From Erythrobacter dokdonensis DSW-74 (GTDB taxonomy: Bacteria > Pseudomonadota > Alphaproteobacteria > Sphingomonadales > Sphingomonadaceae), in the NCBI RefSeq assembly GCF_001677335.1, contig NZ_LZYB01000006.1, forward strand, positions 186,001 through 250,000: a stretch of DNA of 64,000 bases, read 5' to 3'. The position numbers and the translations under genes are program-made. The notes below the pieces were generated by a model, which did not search any database, was not told the DNA's origin, and was given only the letters and a program-made list of their open reading frames with translations. This document shows positions 9,129 to 16,466 of this stretch, piece after piece (position 1 is the first letter of the stretch; the number at the start of each line of letters is the position of its first letter).

Positions 9129-9722
9129 ATGCGAATGGTCCGATGGACGGGCCTTGCGCTGCTGCCGCTTGCCGCGGTGGCACAGGCGCAGGCGATCAAG
9201 AGCGAGCCGGAGATGAAGATCTTCTCCGCCGGTGAGATCGAGGCGATTGCCATGCCCGAACTTGCCTACACGCCCGATGAAAGGATCGCGGCGGATTTCG
9301 ACAAGTATTTCTTCTTCCACCGCGAAGGGACGGACTTCAGCCGCGCCTATGCCGACATCACAGAATGCGATTCGCTCGCCAGCGGGATCAATTTCTACAT
9401 GGGCGCCAATGACGCGGCGATTGCGGCGGCCTCGGCGAATTACGGCATGCTGGCCGGAGGTATCGGCGGGGCGATTGGCGGGCTGATGGCCGATGCCATC
9501 TTCGGTAGCGCCGAACGGCGCCGGATCAAGCGTATCAACCTGCGCAACTGCATGTTCTACAAGGGCTATGACCGCTACGGCCTGGAAAAGGATCTGTGGC
9601 AGGAATTCCATTTCGAGGAAGGGCTGAACCGCGAGAATGCCAAGGATCGCGAGGCCGCGCTGCTCAAGCAGGCGCGCGTCGCCTCCGGCCCCAAACCGCA
9701 ATACGAGGTGCTTGAACCATGA
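9129..9722 (+). CDS. Exported protein of unknown function, first of a pair
   Basis: The 197-residue protein begins with a signal peptide (RMVRWTGLALLPLAAVAQAQA, predicted cleavage after AQA). The mature part contains a strongly glycine/alanine-rich hydrophobic segment (GMLAGGIGGAIGGLMADAIF) that resembles a glycine-zipper membrane insertion, flanked by charged regions including SAERRRIKRINLRNCMFYKG. Two cysteines (ECDSLAS and RNCMF) could pair. I do not recognise the family. The start at 9129 follows a GGGGAA ribosome site; its stop overlaps the next gene as ATGA, so the two are probably co-translated. Confidence 0.65.
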   Translation: MRMVRWTGLALLPLAAVAQAQAIKSEPEMKIFSAGEIEAIAMPELAYTPDERIAADFDKYFFFHREGTDFSRAYADITECDSLASGINFYMGANDAAIAAASANYGMLAGGIGGAIGGLMADAIFGSAERRRIKRINLRNCMFYKGYDRYGLEKDLWQEFHFEEGLNRENAKDREAALLKQARVASGPKPQYEVLEP

Positions 9723-10714
9723 AGCGCATAGTGACCCTGATCGCGGGCGCACTCGCGCTCGTCGCCGCGCCTGTCGCCGCCGAGAAGACGAAGCCCGACA
9801 TCGCCGAATACAAGGCGGTCGAGGCCAAGAACCTTGTCTCGGGCAAGCAGAAAATCGATCCGGCGAAGGCTTACATCTTCGTGCGCAGCCCGGCCAACCG
9901 CACCAATGGAGTCTTCCTCAAGACCCCGAGCACCGGGGAGATTGCCAATTTCGAGGCGAAGTGGCGCGAGGAGTTCGAAGAGGAAGTCAAACGATATCCT
10001 CGCCGGCTGGCAAGCTGGGAGGTGATCCAGAAGAGCGGGCGCAAGGGAGCCGAAAAGCCGATCGAGCCGACCGAGGAAAACTTTGCCATCGCCCCGATCG
10101 AAACGCGCATGATCGTGCCTTTCGGTCCGCAATTCGTCTTCGAGAAGACCGATGGCGAGACAAAGACCTACAGCTACCTCGTCGAGGTCGAGCCGGGCGA
10201 ATATACCTATCTCGGGCCGATCCTCTACCTGCCCGGCACGCAGACCTTTGGTGTTTGCTATTGCATGGGTTCGGTGAAGTTCGAGGCCAAGGCGGGGCAG
10301 ATTACCTCGCTCGGCGACTTCCTTAGCCTGGGTTGGGCTGACCGCGCGGCGCTGGAGCAATCGACCTTCGAACGCACCCTGTTGCCCGATCGCCCGGCGG
10401 TTCCCACCGACTGGAGCGTGCCGGAGGCGCTGGCGCAGTATCCCCACGCTAAAGCCGAGCTGCGTGCCGCGGGCAAGCGCAACAACTTCCTGAGCGCGCT
10501 GGTCGGACGGATTCCGCCGGTGCCGGGGGTTCTGGGGTATGACCGTGACATTCCGATCGATCTGGTCGGACTGGCCGAGGGCAAGGTCGAGGTCGAGCCT
10601 GCCCCCGCCCCTGCCACGGAGACGACCGGAGCGGCGGCTGCCGAAACCGAAGCGGGCATGGGCGGCGAGGGAGAGCCTCTGGCTACTCCAGACCCAGCGC
10701 GTCAAGGTTCATAG
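9719..10714 (+). CDS. Exported protein of unknown function, second of a pair
   Basis: The 331-residue protein has a signal peptide (MKRIVTLIAGALALVAAPVAA). The mature region is mostly beta/coil and contains PAKAYIFVRSPANRTNGVF, a VEPGEYTYLGPILY stretch and a Cys-Tyr-Cys motif (GVCYCMGSVKFEAKAG) reminiscent of a carbohydrate- or lipid-facing beta domain. The last 50 residues are Ala/Glu/Pro-rich. I recognise no characterised family. It overlaps the preceding exported protein by four bases and the convergent TolC-family gene tail to tail by 32 bases. Confidence 0.65.
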   Translation: MKRIVTLIAGALALVAAPVAAEKTKPDIAEYKAVEAKNLVSGKQKIDPAKAYIFVRSPANRTNGVFLKTPSTGEIANFEAKWREEFEEEVKRYPRRLASWEVIQKSGRKGAEKPIEPTEENFAIAPIETRMIVPFGPQFVFEKTDGETKTYSYLVEVEPGEYTYLGPILYLPGTQTFGVCYCMGSVKFEAKAGQITSLGDFLSLGWADRAALEQSTFERTLLPDRPAVPTDWSVPEALAQYPHAKAELRAAGKRNNFLSALVGRIPPVPGVLGYDRDIPIDLVGLAEGKVEVEPAPAPATETTGAAAAETEAGMGGEGEPLATPDPARQGS

Positions 10715-12176
10715 TCGCCGCATTATAGCTCGCCTCCGCCAGGCGGCCGGCGAGCTTGGCGCGGATCGCCTTGACCTGGGCGTTGGCGGCGGCTTCCTCG
10801 CGCGCGTTGACGAGGAAGAACTCGCCCGCGCCGAGGCGAAAACGGGTACGTTCGGCCTGCACCATCGTGTTCGCCTGCTTGACCTCGGCATCGGCGAGAT
10901 CGGCTATCCTTAGGGCGGCCGAGAGATTGTCGATGATATTGCTGACCTCGGTTGTGATCTGGTCGGCAATCCGGCGCTGGCGCAGTTCGGTTTCGCGCAG
11001 TTCGGCCTCGGCGCGCTGCAATCGTCCGCGAGCCTCGCGCCGCTGGAGCGGAACCGTGAAGGTCAGGCCCACCACCGTATCGGTCGAATCGAAGGTGGGT
11101 CCGCCATCGCCGATCGCACCGAAATCGCGTGACAATTCGACGCTGGCGTCAAGCCTGGGCTGAAGGTCGTTGCGCCGCAGCGCCACGCGGTTGTTGGCCC
11201 GCTCCAGTGCCAGTTTGAAGGTCTGGAGTTCGGGCCGCCGCTGGATTACCTCGCTCACCGGGGTCGCGACAAGTTCCTCGACCGGGGCGACGGCCTCCAT
11301 GCGCGCCTGATCGGGCAGCATCTCGCGGGTGGGCACGATCATCTTCCCGTCCGATCCGCGCAGGTAAAAGCCGAGACTGTTCGCGGCGATCAGGAAATTG
11401 CGCTTCGCCTCTTCGAGCAGCGAGCGGCGGATCAGCAGGTTCTGTTCGTTCTCGGTCAGCGCGATGCGCGGGCGCGCGCCTTCGCTCACCTCGCGTGCAA
11501 GGCCCACCTGCCGCGCCTCGGCGATTTCGAGCAGCTCCTCGAACACGCGGATTTCCTCGCCCGCCGCGACCCAGCGCCAATAGGCGCGCAGTGCCTCGTG
11601 CTGGACGTTCAGCTGCACCAGCATAACATCAAGCTGCGCCTGGCTGGCGGCCAGCCGGGTGTCCTCGATCCCGAAGCGGCGGCTATCGATGTCGCGGTTG
11701 CGCAGCAGGGAGAACAGCGCGCCGACCTTTACCTCACCCAGCTGGTTGGTATTGTTGATGTTCTCGTAGATCGGGAATCGCCCGTCCGAGACCCGGTAGC
11801 TGCCGAATACTTCCGCGCCTAAGGGCCGCAATGGCTGGCGGGCCTCGGCCTTGGCGAAACCGCCGGAGAATGTGCCGGTGACGCGATCATAGGCCTCGCC
11901 CTTGAGCATCAGGTCGAAGGCCCCGTCCGCGGCAAGCTGGTCGGAACGCGCCGCGGCCTCGCGTTCGAAGGCCTCGAGGATCGAAGGGAAGGTGAGCGCC
12001 GAGGAGCGCAGCACTTCTTCGGGCAGCAGCGGGCCGGTGGTCAACGCCTCTTCGATCGGATCGCCGAGCGGCGCGATATCCTGTGCCAGTGCCGCTGCGG
12101 GCGCCAGCGCCAGCAGCGCGGCACCGCAGGCGAGCCAGGGCCATCCGGCAAGGGCAAGGCCGCCGCGCATCGTCAC
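10683..12176 (-). CDS. TolC-family outer-membrane efflux protein
   Basis: The 497-residue protein has a signal peptide (ends AAALAQD) and two TolC-type coiled-coil repeats, visible as long Ala/Glu/Arg-rich helices around residues 170-250 and 370-480, with SVELSRDF and DTVVGLTFTVPLQRREARG as the beta-barrel strand between them. TolC-type trimers form the outer-membrane exit duct of tripartite exporters. It is the last gene of the ABC > HlyD > TolC operon, overlapping the HlyD-type gene as ATGA, so it is a dedicated rather than shared duct. Confidence 0.9.
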   Translation of the reverse strand: MTMRGGLALAGWPWLACGAALLALAPAAALAQDIAPLGDPIEEALTTGPLLPEEVLRSSALTFPSILEAFEREAAARSDQLAADGAFDLMLKGEAYDRVTGTFSGGFAKAEARQPLRPLGAEVFGSYRVSDGRFPIYENINNTNQLGEVKVGALFSLLRNRDIDSRRFGIEDTRLAASQAQLDVMLVQLNVQHEALRAYWRWVAAGEEIRVFEELLEIAEARQVGLAREVSEGARPRIALTENEQNLLIRRSLLEEAKRNFLIAANSLGFYLRGSDGKMIVPTREMLPDQARMEAVAPVEELVATPVSEVIQRRPELQTFKLALERANNRVALRRNDLQPRLDASVELSRDFGAIGDGGPTFDSTDTVVGLTFTVPLQRREARGRLQRAEAELRETELRQRRIADQITTEVSNIIDNLSAALRIADLADAEVKQANTMVQAERTRFRLGAGEFFLVNAREEAAANAQVKAIRAKLAGRLAEASYNAATMNLDALGLE

Positions 12177-13204
12177 TCGCCGGCAGCGGCTGTTTCACCC
12201 GGCGGCAGTTCCGGCGGGAAATTGTTGAGCTGGCGCCAGATTTCGTAGCCGACCGGTACCGTCTCGAGCAGCACCCAGGCCTGCGCCTTGGCGCCGAAGC
12301 GAACGAAGCGCTCTTCCGGCCAGGGGTGGGCATCGGCCTTGTCCTCGGCGATCAGCACGCGGAAACGGCCATTGGGCTGGGCCGACTGGTCGACCGCGAC
12401 GACGATCCCGCCGAAGGTGCCGACGGCGACCGAGGGCCAGCCGGAGAATTGCACCGCAGGCCAGCCTTCGAACATCACCCGCGCCTTGTCACCGCGCTTG
12501 ACCAGCGCGACGTCGCGCCCGTCGATGAAGATTTCGACCACCCGCTCGGCACCGTCGGGAACGAAGGTCGCCAGCACGTCACCCGCGTTGATATAGGTTG
12601 CCGCGTCGCCGGCGTTGAGGCTCTGGATGAACCCGTCGCGCGGCGCGCGCACGATCTGCACCGACTGGCGCGACAGGTTGACGTCGGCGCGGTTGAGATT
12701 GGCCTGGGCTGCGGCAACCCGGCCTTCCATCTCGGCGATACGGATCTGCGCCTGTTCGAAATCGCGCCTTGCGGCAAGGCCGGCCTCGAACAGTTCGCGC
12801 GCGCGGCGTTCATCGAGCCGCGCGGTGGCGAGCGCGCTCTGGGCGGCCTGCAATTGCAGCTGGACCTGCTGCCGCTCGGCCTGCAGACGCTCGATCAGTT
12901 GCGGGTCGATATCGGCAATCCGCACGATCGGATCGCCCGCCTTGATGGCGCTGCCGTCGCGCACATACCATTCCTCGATCCGGCCCGGCACCAGGGCGTT
13001 GATATCCTGCTTGCGTTCATTGGGATTGAGGGTGTTGACCTGCCCTCGTCCGGTCGCGGTCTGCACCCAGGGGGCATAGATCAGGAACACCAGCGCCGAC
13101 AGAAAGGCCACCAGCAGCATGTAGAACACGGTGCGCATCACGCGCGGGATCTTGACCGATTCCAGCGCCGTGAAGCGGTGCGGCAGGCGTTGCAGCGCGC
13201 TCAT
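12173..13204 (-). CDS. HlyD-type periplasmic adaptor (membrane fusion protein)
   Basis: The 343-residue protein has one N-terminal membrane helix (about residues 23-46), then a split lipoyl domain (DINALVPGRIEEWYVRDGSAIKAG in two parts and IVRAPRDGFIQSLNAGDAATYI) around a long alpha-hairpin coiled coil (about residues 100-185, rich in AERQQVQLQLQAAQ-type heptads). A beta-barrel domain follows. Such adaptors connect an inner-membrane ABC exporter to TolC. It overlaps both neighbours by four bases, consistent with a fixed-stoichiometry tripartite complex. Confidence 0.9.
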   Translation of the reverse strand: MSALQRLPHRFTALESVKIPRVMRTVFYMLLVAFLSALVFLIYAPWVQTATGRGQVNTLNPNERKQDINALVPGRIEEWYVRDGSAIKAGDPIVRIADIDPQLIERLQAERQQVQLQLQAAQSALATARLDERRARELFEAGLAARRDFEQAQIRIAEMEGRVAAAQANLNRADVNLSRQSVQIVRAPRDGFIQSLNAGDAATYINAGDVLATFVPDGAERVVEIFIDGRDVALVKRGDKARVMFEGWPAVQFSGWPSVAVGTFGGIVVAVDQSAQPNGRFRVLIAEDKADAHPWPEERFVRFGAKAQAWVLLETVPVGYEIWRQLNNFPPELPPGETAAAGE

Positions 13205-14976
13205 GCCTCGCCTCCCGTGCCCGAAGAGCCAAGCTCGGCGCGCAGGCTGGCGGCGTCGCCTGCGACACTGCGCCGTTCGCGGCGAACTGCGGCGAATTCG
13301 GCGAAGTTGTCGAACCAGCGCTGCGCGCGCGCCTCCATATGCAGGAAGCGGTCGCAGCCCAGCGCTGTCTCGCGGTTGGAGAAATAGACCACCGTGGTGA
13401 AGGCCTGGGCGCGCAATGCGGCGAGCGCGCGCGCGAGGTCATCGGCCTCGATCAGGTCGAACAGGCGGGTCAGCACCAGCACCCGCGGCCGGGCGAGGAT
13501 CGCGCTCGCCAGCTTGAGCTTGAGCAGTTCGACCGTGGAGAGCGGATAGCCGGTCGCCGCGATTTTGGTGTCCAGCCCGTTCGGAAGGCCGGGGATGGTT
13601 TCGGCCAGCCCGACTGCCTGCAGCGCATCCAGCATCCGCCAGCTTTCTCCGCTGGGGCAGGACAGGCTGAGATATTGCCGGATCGTCATCGGCACGAAGG
13701 TCGGCCGGTCGAGCACGTAAATCGCCATGCGCAGGTGATGCGCCTCGATATCCTTGATGTCGGTGCCGCCGAGCGTGCAATAGCCCGTGGCCGGGAATTC
13801 GTAGAGCTTTATGACATTGGTGAACAGGCGTTGGAGGCCGTGCTGGCTGGTCGAGGCCATCACCACCGCGCCGCTGGGAATGGTAAAATCGAGCTCGGCT
13901 TCCTCGTAGCGCGCGCGACCTCGCACTTGTCGGAATGCCAGTGTGTGATCCTCTCCGCTGATCGGGTCGGCCCCGCCGGGCTTTTCCTGCTCGACATCGA
14001 AGAACAGCGAGATTTCCTCGCCCGCCGCGCACATTTCGTAGAAATAGTTGAGATAGTTGCCCAGCTGCGACACCCCGAAGAAGGCTGCCGAGAGCACCAG
14101 TTCGGCCGCTACCAGCTGGCCGAGGGTCAACTCGAACTGGATCACCAGCCAGCCGCCCAGCCCCAGAAGTACCGCGCTTGCCAGCGCATACATGAACAGG
14201 AACGAGAGCGTCTGCGAGAAATGCTGGCGGAAGTAATGCCGCCGCGCCTTGAGATAGCCGTGGGTGACCCGGTCGGTCTCGGCAATGGCATAGTCGACGC
14301 GCTGCTGCGACTTGAAGAAGCCGTTGGATTCGCCGATCTGCTCCAGCCAGACTGCCGTGCCGTGCTTGGCGTGGGACACGTCGATCGCTGCGCGGATCGC
14401 GCGGCTGCCCCAGGTCAGCCAGACGATCCAGATCAGCACGATCATCACCAGCGTGAAGATCAGGAACAGCGGGTGATAGAGCGACACCAGCACAAAGCCG
14501 ACGGCGATGCCGAGCAGGATCGAGAACCCGTCGAGGATCAGGATCGGCATGCGCGACATGATCACCATCACGTCGAAATACCGGTTGAACAGCGCGCCGC
14601 GGGTGGTGTCGCTGAAGAACGGGTTCTGGGCGTAGATCGCGATCAGCGAAATCTCGCTTACCATACGGGCGTAAAAGCGCCGCGCGAACAGCTCCATCAG
14701 GTGAATGCGCAGGGCATAGAGCAGCGAGGAAAACAGCAGCAGCACGAACAGCGTGATCGACAGCATCACCAGCGGCGCGGGCATGGCGGTGTTGGCGACG
14801 GTGTTGATCAGCATCTGCACCGAAATCGGCGTGGCGAGGCTGAGCAGGCTGATGCCGATGCCGTAGACCACGGCCAGCCAGTAGAAACTGCTCTCCGGCT
14901 TCAGGATCTCGGCAAAGATCCGGAAGAATTTGGTCAGCGATATCTGCGAGCCGTAGGAGGGGCCTTCAACCGCCAT
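13201..14976 (-). CDS. ABC exporter-type protein with degenerate (pseudo-) ATPase domain
   Basis: The 591-residue protein has a type IV ABC transmembrane domain (about residues 25-320, six predicted helices) fused to a domain the length of an ABC ATPase (about 350-560). The expected motifs are all missing. The Walker A position reads MASTSQHGLQRLF with no GKS/T lysine. The Q-loop reads YVLDRPTF. The signature is LSTVE instead of LSGGQ, Walker B is RVLVLTRLFD without the DE pair, and the H-loop reads YFSNRE without histidine. The flanking scaffold (LKLASAILARP, TIRQYL, PNGLDTKI) is still clearly ABC-like. ATG 14976 is preferred to 15042 because MAVEGPS precedes the first helix normally. There is no frameshift, so the loss looks selected rather than recent decay. 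It heads the HlyD-TolC operon. Confidence 0.85.
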   Translation of the reverse strand: MAVEGPSYGSQISLTKFFRIFAEILKPESSFYWLAVVYGIGISLLSLATPISVQMLINTVANTAMPAPLVMLSITLFVLLLFSSLLYALRIHLMELFARRFYARMVSEISLIAIYAQNPFFSDTTRGALFNRYFDVMVIMSRMPILILDGFSILLGIAVGFVLVSLYHPLFLIFTLVMIVLIWIVWLTWGSRAIRAAIDVSHAKHGTAVWLEQIGESNGFFKSQQRVDYAIAETDRVTHGYLKARRHYFRQHFSQTLSFLFMYALASAVLLGLGGWLVIQFELTLGQLVAAELVLSAAFFGVSQLGNYLNYFYEMCAAGEEISLFFDVEQEKPGGADPISGEDHTLAFRQVRGRARYEEAELDFTIPSGAVVMASTSQHGLQRLFTNVIKLYEFPATGYCTLGGTDIKDIEAHHLRMAIYVLDRPTFVPMTIRQYLSLSCPSGESWRMLDALQAVGLAETIPGLPNGLDTKIAATGYPLSTVELLKLKLASAILARPRVLVLTRLFDLIEADDLARALAALRAQAFTTVVYFSNRETALGCDRFLHMEARAQRWFDNFAEFAAVRRERRSVAGDAASLRAELGSSGTGGEA

Positions 14977-15285
14977 GGAAGCCTTTCTGTCCAGAACCTG
15001 TATTCGTGCCGTCCATCGGGCACCGGATAGCACGCGTTTCACATGCGTGCGCTTCCCCGTTGCCTGCGCTCCGGCTTGTGCAGGCCCGGTGCATGCCGCG
15101 CAACAGCTTCGGCTGCAAATGTTTAATCGCCCAGCGGGCCGAGGGTTCCGGTCCCGAGCTAATGTGCCAAATCATGAAGATATGAACCTAAATCAAGCTA
15201 TTGCGAGGCATTGTCGCTTGGCGAGCGCGTTAGCGCATCAACCTTGCCGGTAGCTGAACCGGGCGCAATCGGGCATGAGGCCCCG
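14977..15285. other. Divergent intergenic region between the ABC exporter operon and the FAD oxidoreductase
   Basis: These 309 bases contain the promoters of both divergent units. I see an AT-richer segment around 15160-15210, a likely promoter area, and a GAGG ribosome site a few bases before the oxidoreductase ATG at 15286. No convincing gene, RNA or palindromic operator was found. Confidence 0.4.
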
Positions 15286-16413
15286 ATGACTTCGGCCCCA
15301 ACCGCCGCGCAAGGGCGCACGCTGCTGCTGGTGGGCGGCGGCCATGCCCATGTCGCGGTTCTGGCTGACTGGATCCGCCAAGGCCCTCCCGCCGGCACGC
15401 GCACCGTGCTGCTGACCCCGCATCCGGTGCTGCGCTATTCGGGCATGGTGCCGGGCTGGCTGGCGGGACAGCACGGGCAGGACGAGGGGCTGGTCGATCT
15501 CGCCGCGCTCGCCTGCCGTGCGGGAGTGGAATGGCTGCCGGGGCGCTGTGCGGCGCTCGACCCGCTAGTCCGGGAAGTCACCACCGACAGCGGCGCGCGC
15601 CTCGCCTTCGATTGCGTTTCGCTCGACACCGGCGGGGTCGGGCGGGGGAGCGCGGTGCTGGGCGATGATCCGCGGCTCGTCGATATTCGCCCGATCGAGG
15701 ATTTCGTCACCCGCATCGCCGCGATGCCGCCCCCGCGCCGCGTGGTGGTGGCAGGCGGAGGAGCGGGCGGAGTCGAACTGGCCTTCGGCCTGCGCAACCT
15801 CGCCTGGGCCGAGGTGCGGCCTGAAGTCGCGCTGGCAACCGGCGCGGATGGTCTGCTTCCGGGCTTTTCGGATGCGGTCCGCCGCCGCGTCGCAACCGCG
15901 CTGGTGCGGCAGGGCATTGCCTTGCATCTTGCCGATGCGCGGCTGGAAGGCGGGGCGATACCGGCGAGCGAGACTAAGCTCGAACCGGCCGATCTTATCG
16001 TCGCCGCGCTGGGTAGCGCCGCGCCCGATTGGGTGCGCGCCAGCGGCATCGCCGTCGATGAGGCGGGCTTTGCGCTGGTCGATGAACACCACCGCTCGCT
16101 GTCCCACCCTTGCATTTTCGCTGCCGGCGACGTCAGCGCGCGCGCCGACCGTCCACTGGCGCATTCCGGCGTCCACGCGGTGTTCGCCGGGCCGGTGCTT
16201 GCCGGCAATCTTCGCAGCGTGCTGGCAGGCAAGCACCCGGCCAGCACCTATCGCCCGCGCGGGAACAGTCTCTACCTGATGAATACCGGAGACGGGCGCG
16301 CGATTGCCAGCTATGGGCGGCTGGCGGCGGAGGGGGCTTTCGTGCTGGCGCTCAAGCATGCCATCGACAAGCGCTGGATCGCGCAATACGCGAAGCTGGC
16401 GGGAACGGCGTAA
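15286..16413 (+). CDS. FAD-dependent pyridine nucleotide-disulfide family oxidoreductase (NDH-2/SelD-N-like)
   Basis: The 375-residue flavoprotein has two dinucleotide-binding sites: GGGHAHVAVL at residues 17-26 for FAD and VVVAGGGAGGVELAFGL near 150 for NAD(P)H. A conserved FAD motif CIFAAGDVSA lies near residue 282. The N-terminal pattern (LLVGGGHAHVAVL, LRYSGMVPGWLAGQ) matches the reductase domain fused to SelD in some bacteria and, more distantly, NDH-2. No redox CxxxxC pair is present, so it is not a disulfide reductase. ATG 15286 is preferred over 15211 by a GAGG site and normal N-terminus. It precedes a TVP38-flavoprotein fusion gene by 53 bases. Confidence 0.8.
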   Translation: MTSAPTAAQGRTLLLVGGGHAHVAVLADWIRQGPPAGTRTVLLTPHPVLRYSGMVPGWLAGQHGQDEGLVDLAALACRAGVEWLPGRCAALDPLVREVTTDSGARLAFDCVSLDTGGVGRGSAVLGDDPRLVDIRPIEDFVTRIAAMPPPRRVVVAGGGAGGVELAFGLRNLAWAEVRPEVALATGADGLLPGFSDAVRRRVATALVRQGIALHLADARLEGGAIPASETKLEPADLIVAALGSAAPDWVRASGIAVDEAGFALVDEHHRSLSHPCIFAAGDVSARADRPLAHSGVHAVFAGPVLAGNLRSVLAGKHPASTYRPRGNSLYLMNTGDGRAIASYGRLAAEGAFVLALKHAIDKRWIAQYAKLAGTA

Positions 16414-16466
16414 CCACCGGCGCGCTTTGGCCGAAAGCAGGGCGCGAAAGCCAATCGGGAGGCCCC

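Noticed and set aside
13201..14976. Idea that the ABC gene is a decaying pseudogene
   Set aside because: The frame is intact over 591 codons, the transmembrane domain is well formed and partner genes are coupled. The motif losses look specific rather than random.
13339..15030. 563-codon plus-strand frame opposite the ABC protein
   Set aside because: The minus-strand frame has clear membrane helices and ABC-like architecture and is coupled to HlyD. The plus-strand frame is rich in Gln/His/Arg with no hydrophobic or domain pattern.
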